Part shown: in pieces, positions 1 through 11,279 of the stretch | How the letters are laid out: each line of letters begins with the position of its first letter | Position numbering within the stretch: the stretch's first letter is position 1 | Assembly: GCF_901933205.1 (NCBI RefSeq) | Contig: NC_044573.1 | Span: 59,522,493 to 59,586,492 of the forward strand | Direction of reading: 5' to 3' | Length of the DNA: 64,000 nt | Source: Camarhynchus parvulus | Lineage: Eukaryota; Chordata; Aves; Passeriformes; Thraupidae | The notes under the pieces: generated by a model | Told to the model about the DNA's origin: nothing | The model's input: the letters and a program-made list of their open reading frames with translations, nothing else | The model's database searches: none | Program-made: the position numbers and the translations under genes

Positions 1-3000
1 TTTCTAGTCGGAAAAGTCCAGTTGTAGCCACCTTCTGTGAAGCTATCATTCCATATCTTCTTTTTATCCTTTATCAGCCTTCTCTTTCTGTTCCAGTTCT
101 ACATTGCTCAGAGCATCCATGTGACAGCTGCCTGATGGATTTATATAGTGCTTAATAATGATTTCTGTTCCCTATCTGTAGTGTGATCATTCCTGTCATT
201 TGCTTGGCTTTTTTGACCATTTGTCTCACTCCTGGTTGTGAGCTGACACTTTTATGGAACTATTTCATTACTGAAGAGCTGAGATATTGCATTAAATGAT
301 AGTCTGTGGAGTGGCTGTGCCAGTGGACAGCAGGACTCTTGGGAAGGAGAGAGTCTTTAACCAGCCCTTTTGGAGGAAGGAGAGGTTTGGAGCCAGGCTT
401 TTGAAGAACCTGTGACCTCATGTTGAATGTTTGGGAGAGTTTAATACTTACCACTGTGGTTTGCCTCTTTCTCTTTCTTCATATGCTCTTGTTAGTACAA
501 GTGAGTTTAAAGGAGTTTATCCTCTTGCATGTAAAGATTGGCAGTATCTGGATTAACACGCAAAGAGATCTGCAGCACTGCTGTAGTGTTGCTTCTTGCT
601 CTCAAGTCTTTATGACCTCTATCCAGTCATTCAGTCCTCCAGGTCATCTCGCCTCTCAGGAACTGGTATGTGACTGAGTGTCAGCAACTGTTTTGGTGAA
701 ATCTCTACTCTTCCTTTTGCAACACAGATCCTGTTGAACATGTAATTGGAAGCTTCCAAAAAAACTATTTCAGTTCTCTTAGCTGAGTCAATTAGGACAT
801 ACCTTGTGTTTGTTTTCAGGTGCTGATGGAATCCAGTCTGTCATAGCTTATCATTGTCATGGAAAGATGCCTTTGTAGTGCTGCTCCCAGAAGTGTGTGC
901 TCTGATTTGGAGCTTCATTTGCAATCTGCCTATGCTATTAAGCTGATTTAAATTACTGTTGCCACAGAGGGGGGCATTTCTATCACTTGAGTGGCTCTCA
1001 GGTCTTTGGCTGTGCTAGGTCTGGCCACCAAGTGGGCTGTGGGTGAGCTGGTTTAGCTTTCTGTGAATCTCCTTGAAGGCAAGATGGGGCTTGGGATTAG
1101 TTTCCTATTAGTTCACTGGCAGATGTGCAGCCACCTAAACCTGACATAAGGGAGGATGGGGGCTGATGATGGGTAGGCTGGGCTTGGCAGCTGCCATCAC
1201 AGTGCAGCTCATGTGAGGTGCACCTGGTTTGAGTCACACCAGATCTACTCTGTGCTCACCATGCCAGCACTTAATCCACCCAAGGAAGGACAAAGAACAG
1301 GTAGGAGGACATGGATTGAAGTGGGAAGAGAGGCCTGGTGCTCACTCTGGAGCTGGAGGGGCTAGGCTGGGAGAAGGTTTTTGAGGCTGCGCTCTGGCTG
1401 ACTGCACACCAACTGATGACAGAGTTATGCAAGTGTTTCTGACATGCAGCTTTGAGTAAACTGGGCTTAAATGTGTTCTTTTCTTATAATACATAGCTAA
1501 AGCGTTTATTATATAATTGTGTAAACAAGGAGTGGCCTATTCATAGCACTTAGTAGAGAGCAATTGTGATGTCAAGCAATAGATGACTTGGTGGACGTGA
1601 CATCTATATACACAGCTAGAATTAGAGGATGTTGTGACACCCAGTTTGGGGCACAGCAGGAACTGGTTTAAAGCTGGTTTCTGTGATTTCACATCTTTCC
1701 ATACATGATCTGTCCTTAGCCATCCTCTGGGGTTTTAAATAGGATTGCTCATGAGACATGAATATTGGTCGAAAGAGAAAAATGGCTGTGGTTTTCAAAG
1801 GCCAGAGTGAGCCAGCTGGGCAGCGGTAAATGGTGACGATTTCATATCATCTGGCTGAGTATAAAATCCTTCCACACATAATTTTGTAGGTCAGAAAGGT
1901 CATTACCTTGTGCTGCTTCCTGGTAAGCCTTGACTACAGGTGGCTTTAAATCAGCAGTTTAAAACTATGCGAACTACCCAGCTGAAGTCGCTTACAGTGC
2001 ATACCAACTTTGTAGTTTTGAGTCATTTAGTCTGCTCTAACTAGGAAGCCATGTAGTTGAAAGCTGTGTTTGCATTTTAAGTAAAAGATTTGAGGGATTT
2101 AATTTCTTGAGGATTGGTGCAGTGAAAAAATTCAATTCTTTGCCTAGTACTAAGGTAATATGAGGTTATTTTTGTTAGCTAGTGTATGAAAGATTGGACC
2201 TTTCAGTTTGTCAGAAAGTCATTTACTTGTTGCCACTTACTAAAAACATGTGATTATGTTTATTAATTGAGTAGCAAAAGAGGCCGTTTCTCAACTACCA
2301 TGTCATGAAATTAATTCTATTGACTTATGAGACACTGTTGAATACTTTAAACCCAAGTTCTGTTGCAATTAAGTTATGGTATGTTCATTCTAATTATTAC
2401 ACAGTAGTTACTCAATTTATTTTGAGGTGGAGTTGTATACTTTCTTTTGTGTGTAAACACTTGCTCTGTAACAGTAAAAATGACTGATGAATATTAACCA
2501 GAAGAGAAAAATACTATGAGGAATAATTTTGGCTGTAGTTCAAATGAGTTCAAAACTGCTTAGAGTTAAATTTTTGACTGGATAACTGACTTCTCGAACT
2601 ATTTTTTGTATTACTATTTCCAAATAGATGTTGTGCTTCTTTGCGAGTCCTATAGTGTGGTTTATGATATTTGCTGGTTTTAAATGATTTATGGTTTTAA
2701 ATAAAAAAGAAAAGTCTATTGAAGCACTGAAATTTTAGACTGCTTTTGTCTTCTTCACTACAGTGAAAAATTAAAATTACAAGACCTGGCAGAGAGTTTA
2801 CCTGTTGCTATTAATTAGAAAAGTGCTCTGACATTATATTTTGACAATCCATTATATCTGTATCATATCTCTGTGGTATTAGGCTGGAGTAAGATCAAAA
2901 TGGTATCAGTTGTCTTGGTTCTCTCAGTGTCACCCTATTTGCCTGTTCTTTGTAAATGTGAAAGCATTTATCAGCCATGAGAGTGCTGAAGAAATGTGAC

Positions 3001-4099
3001 TGAGTTCTTGACTAAGTTGTCAGTGCTGACTGCCATCACTCTATTTTAAATACTTTAAAGGGATGATTTCTTATAAAAAATACCAAAGGCAGTCTTATAT
3101 TTTGTTGAACTTCTGATTCCTTAGAAGAAATGTATTTTTACAGTTGAAGAATATACTTTTTTCAGGTATCTCTCCAGTTAGTATCCTCAAGTCTGAGTAT
3201 CATATGCATTTTAGGTAGACAGTACATACCAAAGCATTTTAGTGTTAACTTCAGTGCTATTTGTCACAAGTTTTCCAGAGAAGATAATGGTATTGATTTT
3301 AAAAGAATGTTAAATAAACAGAAAACCGCAGTCTAGTCTCGAAATTACCAAACGGTCAGTCCCATAATCCTTTCCCCCATACCTGAAGAAAGAAGTGGAT
3401 TGTCACTTTCCCCACTGTTCTCTGCACTCCTTGTCCCTGTGGTGGTGCATCCCTCTCCCACCTCCTCCAGCCTGGCCCCAGGCGAGTGACTCTTTAAGTG
3501 ACCTTAAACACGGGTTTGCAACAGCCCCCTCCCGCTCCTTTTTAAATCTCCTTGGCTCTCCTCGGGTTTTGTTGGAAGAGTTTAATGCTAGAGTTTCGTG
3601 CCATAAGTGAAGGGAGGTAGATGAGATTCCTTACTCAGAATGGTTAAGTATAAACAGTATAAATAAATAGTTGAGTGTAAATATTGCTTTTCGTGAAGTT
3701 TTTGTGTGCTCCTTTGGTTAGCTGTATCTGTCTTTGTAGATGTGACAACGTTGTTTGGTGCATTCTGTGTTCACTTTTCAGGCTAGTAAATTTCCAGTTA
3801 AAAAAGGCTTTCCACTCTGGCAGAGCAGAAATGTAATAAAATGATCTTTTCCTTAGTCAATTCAGAAAAGCCAAACAAATATTCTTTTTGCAGTTAGTTT
3901 TTACCAGCAATCAGTCCTGACTCAATTTGTGAATGTACTAGAAATTGCAAACTCATTCCACAGGCTTGCCAGCTCTTCAACATATGAATACTTTGTGTGT
4001 GTGGTCTTGTTTAGTGCAAAAGGTCTATTTATATTAAGTTTTTTGCGTTTGTAAATCTCTGCGGGGTTGGCTTTCCTTTCTTGTTACCTTTATTTTCAG
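1..4099. other. AT-rich non-coding DNA, no confident gene
   Basis: Stop codons are frequent in all six frames and no recognisable repeat family was seen. Several acceptor-like sites exist, with pyrimidine-rich tracts ending in CAG at about 606, 819 and 3164. None is paired with both a strong donor and a convincing peptide. A C-rich patch at about 3395-3560 gives a 71-codon frame of ordinary composition and no recognisable product. Intronic or intergenic DNA is the best description. Confidence 0.6.
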
Positions 4100-4175
4100 A
4101 CAGCATGACAAACTATTCACAACACCCACCACAAACAAAATCCTTCGTGTCCTTGCCCTACTTGCTTATAAGAAT
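4100..4175 (+). other. Candidate internal coding exon (76 nt), host gene unknown
   Basis: A long pyrimidine-rich tract ends in TTTATTTTCAG at 4099. A perfect GTAAGT donor begins at 4176. The 76 nt between them stay open when the first base is read as the last base of a split codon, giving 25 codons that end exactly on a codon boundary. The peptide includes KLFTTPTTNKILRVLALLAY, which reads like ordinary folded protein but which I do not recognise. One other frame meets a TGA early. In DNA of this composition a 25-codon frame is often open by chance, so the support comes mainly from the quality of both splice sites. It could be a cryptic exon or a chance splice-site pair. Confidence 0.33.
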
Positions 4176-7100
4176 GTAAGTAGATAGGTAAGGTGGAAAG
4201 ACATTTTCCAGGTGAGAGCAAAACCCTTAGCGTGTAATGATTTGGATTTCTGAATCAGTTGAAAAGAAGCTTGGTAATGAAAGGGATTATAATTTTCCTG
4301 GTAGACACAGGCTAAATACATGGGTGTAATGTCACAGCATGTAGAGATTTAAAGGTGGTGTTTTTTCCTGACTGAGGTGGCTGAAACCTGGAAGTGAGAA
4401 GTTGTTAATCAAATTGGTTTTTGTTTTAACTTTTAATATTTTTCAACCACTTCTTTTAGTAGTTGCTTACTCTATATGCTGTTATTAGCCACTGTGGTTG
4501 ACTTTGATAAAGTTAGTTTAATGGTTTAATGCTTTGATTCTTCTTACATAAATGGGAAATTGTTGCATTCCTAGGTGGTGTGTTATTCACAATAGTTTTT
4601 TACTCCCTCCCCCTCTTTTTCCCCTTCTTTCTCCTTTCATTTGAAATACCTGAATGCTGACTTGGTTAAGTACTGTAGGGTAGGTTAACATCTCCCTCTG
4701 AGTCATGTTGAAGGTATGAAGTGCTTCCAGGTCTGCAGTTCTTTCCAGGGATGAGAGAGTTCCTGGCCAGTTTGTGTATCCTGTTGTCTGCACAGCAGCA
4801 GTTAACTACCAGACTCAGTTTGTAGGTTGTTTTAAAGGCATTGAAATGGATATGCTAAACAGCTTTTTTGGGGATGGTGGTTGTTCCCTCTGGCTCACTT
4901 ACCTATATTTTTTGGGTTTATACTCCAAATGCTCAATCCTTTTGGTGATTTATTGGTGTTTCTGTCAAATGTTGATCTAGGAGCTGAGTTAAATCACCAG
5001 TATTTTGGAAGGGCAAGATTATGCTCTCGTTTAGAGAGACTGCACAGATGTTCTTTATGAGCATTCAGAAGAGGGGAGTCGGTACATTACTTTCAGATTG
5101 ACAGAAACCATGTATTTTAAAATCCTTGGTCTGAGTTTTATGGGCTATGTGACGATGCTGTGAACCTGAAAGAGTAGCATTTGTGATTAATAATGACATT
5201 TGCAGACCCTAGGAACACTGGAATAATCTGTTGGATTGCTTTGCTTGCATAGTGATAGTATCCAGATGCTAAGCATAAACATCTCTCTCTGTTTGCTTAA
5301 GCATGGAAATGGGAATGAAAACAAGCACTAGATAATTTGAGTTTCTGGGAAATAATTTTGATCATCCATCTCTTTAAACAGCTATTAAGTAAAAAGCAGC
5401 CTTAAATAATTAATGGACCAGTCTTATTCTGTGATGAAGAAGTTGAAAGAGTTAGAAAATTGTCTTTTAGTGGAAGTGCACATGTGATTAAAAAACAACA
5501 AAAAACTGCCACTGCACTTGGATGTGAAGCATTTGCATTGTGAACCTAAACCTAAAAAAACCCTCAGCATTAGCAAGTGGAAGCAAAAGCCAAAGAAAAT
5601 TCTCAAATTTGCTAAGTTTGTATATTAGTCAGTCCCCAGAGGACACACAACTGAATGAAGTTGGTAAATGTTTATTTATGTCCCTAATAAAATAGCAATT
5701 TTATTCACTTTTGAAGTGCACAGCAGTACTGATGTTGATTACCTAATAGACAGTTTGTTAAGTTCTTACCAAGTGCTGTTTCCTGGGCACTGCTTGTGTA
5801 GTGCTTGCAACAAAGCTTTAGTGAAAAGTAGTTTTGGAGGATTTCTTGCCTGGAATAACACTTTGAAAATGGGAAAACAACATAATCTTACTTTGATTTG
5901 TGAAATAAAAGGGAGACATAAGTGCACTACTCCTTTGTTCTTAAAGGAAAAGCAACTGCTCTCATTTGTTGGAGGGCAACATTAAGTACTGGGATCACAA
6001 TTTTGTAATAAATAAGTCCTTTAACAATAAGATCCTAAGTCCTCTTACATGTTCTTCCACATCAGTTACTGTCTTGTGGTTGAGGATTGAGTCCTGTGAT
6101 GGTGGCAGCATTTCAGCTGTGTAAACAAAAGAAATTTGAAGAAGAAAGTGTAAAATTAAGAAGGGGCAAAAGGGATTTGTGAATCCATTGCAGAAGCCTT
6201 GAAGTTGATGAGTTTCTTCAGTACTGTGCCGTGAATGAAGAGGATGCCTTTTTTTCTCTATAAGACAAAAAATATCAGCTTAGAATGAAAGGATGATAAG
6301 CCCATCCTTGTTGCTGCTCTTCAGCTTTTGGTCCTTTAGGAAGAACTCATATTTTATCATTATCTTGTTACACTAACAGGTTTGTGGGCAGTAATACATA
6401 AAATGCTAAACAGCTCTGCTCATACTGTATGTTGAGTGTTTTGCCAGGTGAAAGAGGTCAGAAAAACAAACCAGCCTGCCTGCCTGTGGGATGAATACCT
6501 TCTTAGTTAAGACTGAGTTATGGGTAGGCAGGGGGTTTTGGTGACTTTCTTGATAATTCTCCAGTTTCTTCCAAGTGTCTGCTTAGCTTTTGTGTTATTG
6601 GTGTGGTGTTTTTTAAACTCCTAGATCAGGGTACTTTTATCTTCTTGTTTACTATATTAAAAAGGTCCTGTCAAGAAGGAATCCAGGTACAACTGGTTTC
6701 TTTTTATTTCCTAATCCTTTTTTGAGACATTCTGCATCCAAGATGACTGTGTATTGTTTATCATAGTATTCTTCCTGTCCTTTTACATTCTCTCTTATCT
6801 GCTTGTTTACTATATCTCAACTACAGTAATTAGGCATCTGAATAAATTTGCATTTCTTTGGATAAGAATTAAGAAAGAGCAGGCAGTATGTGGTCTCAGT
6901 GCTTAAGCAAAATGGGTCCTTCTATAAAAGATTACTTTTGCTATGTTTAGGCCCAGAGAAGTTGCTATTTCCTTATACTTTTGCAGTTCAGAACACAACT
7001 TGGAAAAAGAGCGGGATTGAACCTCAGGATTTCTGTAATCTGTTAGGGGAAAAAGTGGAGAAAATGTAAAAACATTAAGAACATTAGAGTTGTACATCTT

Positions 7101-9207
7101 AAAAACTTCGGCCTAAATAAGTTGTAATTAAGAGGATTTGCCTTTAGCAGTATAAAAGATAAACTACCAATGATTGTATCTTCTATGTAAATGTTCAGTA
7201 ATTGATGTATAGCTCATAAATAGACCCAGTGGCTGTTTGATGAATGTGTTTATGCATGGTAAAATACATAAATACATCTAGGTCCCTGGAGTATTTTTGG
7301 TTTCTTTCATATATGATTGATCAGTTTACCTAAGACACAGACTAGTTTGTTCTCAGACACAATTTACGGATTCTGGCATGATGAAATGTTATAATAGCTG
7401 GAGATAAAATGCATGGGCAAGAAGGTATTCTTAATGGGGGACTGTAATTAGCATTTGAAAACTGGCTAATGGACTGCAGAAGACAGCAGCCTAAGACCAC
7501 AATAACGATCATGTATGAAAATGCAAATGCACGGTAAAATTAAATGACAGTCAAAGCTTGGAAAAGTGTTCTGTAGTGTATTTCAGTTTGCTTTCCAAAA
7601 ACTTTGGAATGAAAGACTTGGATAACTAGGAAGTCTTCCTTTTTTAATTCAAGCTTTGAACTTGAATGTCTGTGAATGAAAACAGTGAAAAGATAATTTC
7701 CAAAAGCAAAGTAAGGTTATGTCTGAATAAAGTTGTCTACACACTTAGTTGCGCTGTATTTTTTTCTTGGACTCTTATGAGCTGCTTCAGCAAGAAGTTA
7801 GAAGGATCTTGCCAGTTTTATCTGTGACACTAGTACCTGCCAGGGCAATTCTGTTTTGCTGTGTCTTAGACAGACTATGGCTGTATCTTCATTGACAAGC
7901 AATTTAGTGCAATAGATGCTAGTTGCTGAATTGAAGCCTTAGAGATAGCGAGACACGTGGAACCATTGCATGTGGTGTAGCCAGGCAGGGTTACCTCAGA
8001 TTTTGTGGTGTTCTCCTGTAGGGTCCTTTTTACTGGTGTCTTGGGTTCCCAAGGATCTCATGGTACACAGTCTACTAACTTTGAATCAAGCTTCCCAGAA
8101 AATTGTTGGAGCATTTCAGATGTGGAGCTTCTGGTGTGTTCATCTCTGACTGTGGTGGAGAAGTTCACATGTACAGGAACTGTGCTGAGAAACAAATTAA
8201 TGGTAAATGAGGAAATCAAGGAATTTATTTTCCTTCTCTTTTGAACCAAATTCCCAATACGGGTACAGCTTATTAAAAAAATAGGGAAAAAAAAGGAGAC
8301 TAGACAGGCCCTCTTCTAGAGAGTGTATAAAAATCAGTGGGACAAAAAACTGAAGAACATGCTCTGAAAAGGCAGCAATATTTTTGAAATTGTGTCTCTT
8401 GCCCTTTTCATAAACATGCCTCTCTGTTGTGGTTTTAAATGTTTGGCTAGTAGGTTTCTCAAGTGGTGAACAAATAAGAGATGAAGATGATGATGATGTG
8501 TTGATTTAGTGATGAGTGTTTTCAAGACTGAGAAGCTAACCTGTCAGGGAAAACTGAAAGCATGTTTAGATAGTGAAATTAAGTACTGTATTCAAACAAT
8601 GCTTTATATTTGCTGGGAAGAGCAAAGATTCGTCTCAAAACGTTTGAGGCAGATATCAGGCAGGCTAAAGACCTCTGGTTCTGTTTTCCTCTCTGAGATT
8701 GTGTTGCCCATTATGATACTAATTTTTGAGAGACCTGAAATACTTTTGCCTCATGATGTTCCTGTGATTTCTGTTGTCCTACGCCCCTCATTTAGGATAC
8801 AGACTTGACTGTCAATTGGAGAGTGTACAATAAGGGGCATTATGTTTTAATTTCTTATGTTCTAGCTTATATCCTAGTTTGTTACCTAGGTATGAGGTTA
8901 TGAGGAAAGTGAAATTTTATATGAAGCAAGGCTACACAAAATTATACCACACTGAGAGAACTAGTCCTTAATAAGGCAAGCACTGTCAGTGTGTTTGCAA
9001 GTAGCATTGATGGTAATGACACCAATAACATCTCAACCTGGCAGTAACATCACAATGATTTTGAGAGAAATGGTTAGTAAGAGGGACCAAAGGGGTATTT
9101 TTTTCCTGTGAAAATCTCTGTAAAGGGGTAGGGAAGGAAGAGAGAGAAGACTTATTGATAAAAATGAAGCAGAATATATTACATTTGAAAATGGAATATG
9201 AATCATG
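4176..9207. other. AT-rich non-coding DNA
   Basis: No repeat family or gene was recognised. The longest open frame (5668-5985, + strand, 105 codons) has no recognisable domain and is within the length expected by chance in 64 kb of AT-rich DNA. A short run of GAT/ATG triplets lies near 8480-8500. Consistent with intron or intergenic sequence. Confidence 0.6.
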
Positions 9208-9418
9208 GGAAATTAGAATTAAAATAAGAATTGGCCAGAAGGGGGGAAGCTGTATGCTAAGGCCAGCTGAGATGTCTGCCCCTCTAGAGTTTAATATCTC
9301 ACTATGTGTGAAGAGTGCGACCTGGAAATGAGATTAAAACAGGAATTGACCAGAACTAAGAGATGAACCATTGCACCTTCCTGGAGGTGTCCACCCCCAT
9401 GGAGATTAATACCACACA
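9208..9418. repeat. Degenerate two-copy tandem repeat, period about 115 bp
   Basis: Two adjacent segments share a series of collinear blocks. GGAAAT at 9208 matches 9324. GAATTGGCCAGAA at 9228 matches GAATTGACCAGAA at 9343. GTGTC/ATGTC followed by a C run also matches. AGTTTAATA at 9288 matches AGATTAATA at 9403. The offset is a constant 115-116 bp, so this is a head-to-tail duplication with many later substitutions and small indels. I see no third copy on either side. The source family was not recognised. It could be an old local duplication or a dimer inside an ancient transposon. Confidence 0.7.
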
Positions 9419-10661
9419 GACTAAGGAAAATGTGATTTGCAAAGAAGATAAACATTCATTCTCCCTATCAAGCAGATCATCTTATAGGACTTGGATGGGA
9501 AGTAGCCTTGACTTTCTATCAGAGACTTATGCTCTGCTGTCAAATGGATTCTTCCAAGGCCATTTGAACATTTTACTTTAGTGGATTTAGCAACAAAACT
9601 ATTATTGAATGTTTTATTAATGTTGCAAAGCATATTGTGGCAAGTTCACTCTTATATTTAATCTTCTTCCTTACATGGTAACTAATAAGCAGATCAGATT
9701 TCTGATTAAGCAATTGGGGATTGATGTCATTATTGACATGCAAGACCCTTTTTCCCCCTACCTCTGTTAGTGCAACAGCTCCCAAAAGCATAGAGTTTGA
9801 GATGAGATTGCCCTTTAGAAGGAGAGAAGTGCAATCTTTTCATAGTTTATCTGTTAGAAAACAGTGGAATTTTTTAATTTTTTGTTTAACAGTTCAGTTA
9901 AATACAGTACTTAACACTTACCCTCCCCTTTTTTTTTTTTAGTTCTCCTAGTAACTGTTTTCACAGAAGTAAGGGAAGTGGAAGTAGATAGAACTAATAA
10001 TCTCAAAATACAAATCCAGATGAGATGTATTTGATTACACATTGGGTATATCTGACAGTGAAGAAAAATTTTCAGATCTTTGCCTGCATCCCCAGTTTTT
10101 AGCATCACATCTTTCAGGTGTATAGGTTTGCTTTGGCTAGAAGTCATGTGGGTGTCAGCTATCAAAGGTGTGCGTTTCACCAGGCACTCAAAAGAAAAGC
10201 GTAATTGTAATTCATGTGATAGTAACAATACCTACACTACCATTTATTCCATTCCCAATGCCAGTTTTTTAATGGAGGGTGATCAGTGCTTCTGGTTCTG
10301 TTGGGGGCTGTCTGTTCTTGAAATGGCACAATTTACAAAGTGAGTCGTGTCTCTTTCTTCTGCTGTGGCAATCAAGACGCATGGGATATTTATGCAAGCC
10401 AGAATAGTTTTGGATTGATGATTTAATTTTGAATGGACTTGTGAAGGCCATCTGGACCAAGAACATCAGTGCATGGGCCAATCTTGGCAGCAGGAATACC
10501 TGTGGGTACGGGCTGGATAGTGGCTGGGTGATGCCCTGCAGGAAAGGGATTTGTGGTTGATAGCTGGCTGGGTATACAAGTGGGGTTTTTTTGTTTATTT
10601 GATTTTGTTTGTTTGTTTTCTTTTGTGGGGCTTTTAGTAAATGTTTTGTTTTTCTGAGCAA
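9419..10661. other. Non-coding DNA with T-rich tracts
   Basis: Contains a C4T12 pyrimidine run ending at 9940 and a (TTTG)n-like T-rich stretch at about 10585-10625. The 134-codon minus frame at 10269-10673 runs through this AACA/TTTG low-complexity DNA and has no recognisable product. A splice-bounded open segment at 10265-10339 was considered and not accepted. Confidence 0.55.
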
Positions 10662-11279
10662 AGTGAATGGCATACTGAACTGTGCTGAGAGGATTGTAGC
10701 CAGCAGATTGTGGCAAGCTGCTGTGCCCCACTACTCAGTGCTGGTGAGGTATGTCTGGTGTATTTCGTTGGGAGTTGTGCCTCTTGCCTTCTCCCAGGTC
10801 ATGAAGGATGTGGAGAAGCTGAAGTCTCTTGGGGAGTTACTGAGGTTTGGGCCTGGATGGTGTGACCTAGATGGTGTGATCTTCAAGGGCCACCTGAAGG
10901 GAGCTGGGCTTATTTAGTCTCAAGATGAAGAAGAGTAAGGGGATAATCTTAACAGGAGGTTGCAAGAACTTGAAGGGTGTTTATGAAGATGACAGAGATG
11001 ATCTCTTTGATAGCAGTAAATAATACAGCAAGGGGCAGTAGACACAAATTGCAGCTTGGGAGGCTCAGCTTGAACACTATAAAACTTTGCTCATGTGTAG
11101 GAGGGTGGTGGAGCAGAACAGACTGCCCAGGGCAACCCCTGTCCACTGAGGCTTTCAGTCCTCAGCTAGACAAAGCTGTGGCTGATGTTATAGTCTTGGT
11201 GATAATTCTACTTTGAAGGGGGTATTTGGCCTAGATGGCCTCCAGAGGTGTCTTACAAGCAACACTTCTTTGATTCTAG
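10662..11279 (+). mobile_element. CR1 LINE fragment, old 3' end
   Basis: Blocks follow the order of the CR1 ORF2 C-terminal part and 3' tail. They include GTAGCCAGCAGATTGTGG, then TGTGCCCCACTACTCAGTGC and TGGTGAGG. Further on come GAGCTGGGCTTATTTAGTCT, AACTTGAAGGGTG, AGCAAGGGGCAGTAGACACA and CAGACTGCCCAGGGCA. The fragment ends with GGCCTAGATGGCCTCCAGAGG and a terminal GATTCT, matching the usual CR1 end (a 'gatgatctccagaggtcccttccaac...gattct' pattern). It is 5'-truncated, as CR1 copies normally are, and diverged with many indels and stops. Only the family is claimed, not the subfamily. Confidence 0.82.

Noticed and set aside
607..665. Possible exon between a CTCAAG acceptor and GTATGT donor
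   Set aside because: Two frames are open in a 59-nt segment, several alternative AGs are nearby, and it does not join in phase to the next candidate.
5668..5985. 105-codon + frame
   Set aside because: Several frames of this length are expected by chance in 64 kb of AT-rich DNA, and no domain was recognised.
10265..10339. Splice-bounded 75-nt open segment (GCCAG acceptor, GTGAGT donor)
   Set aside because: Peptide not recognised, donor only fair, and out of phase with the 4100-4175 candidate.
10609..10917. 102-codon + frame
   Set aside because: It runs through the CR1 fragment out of a T-rich low-complexity start and has no independent support.
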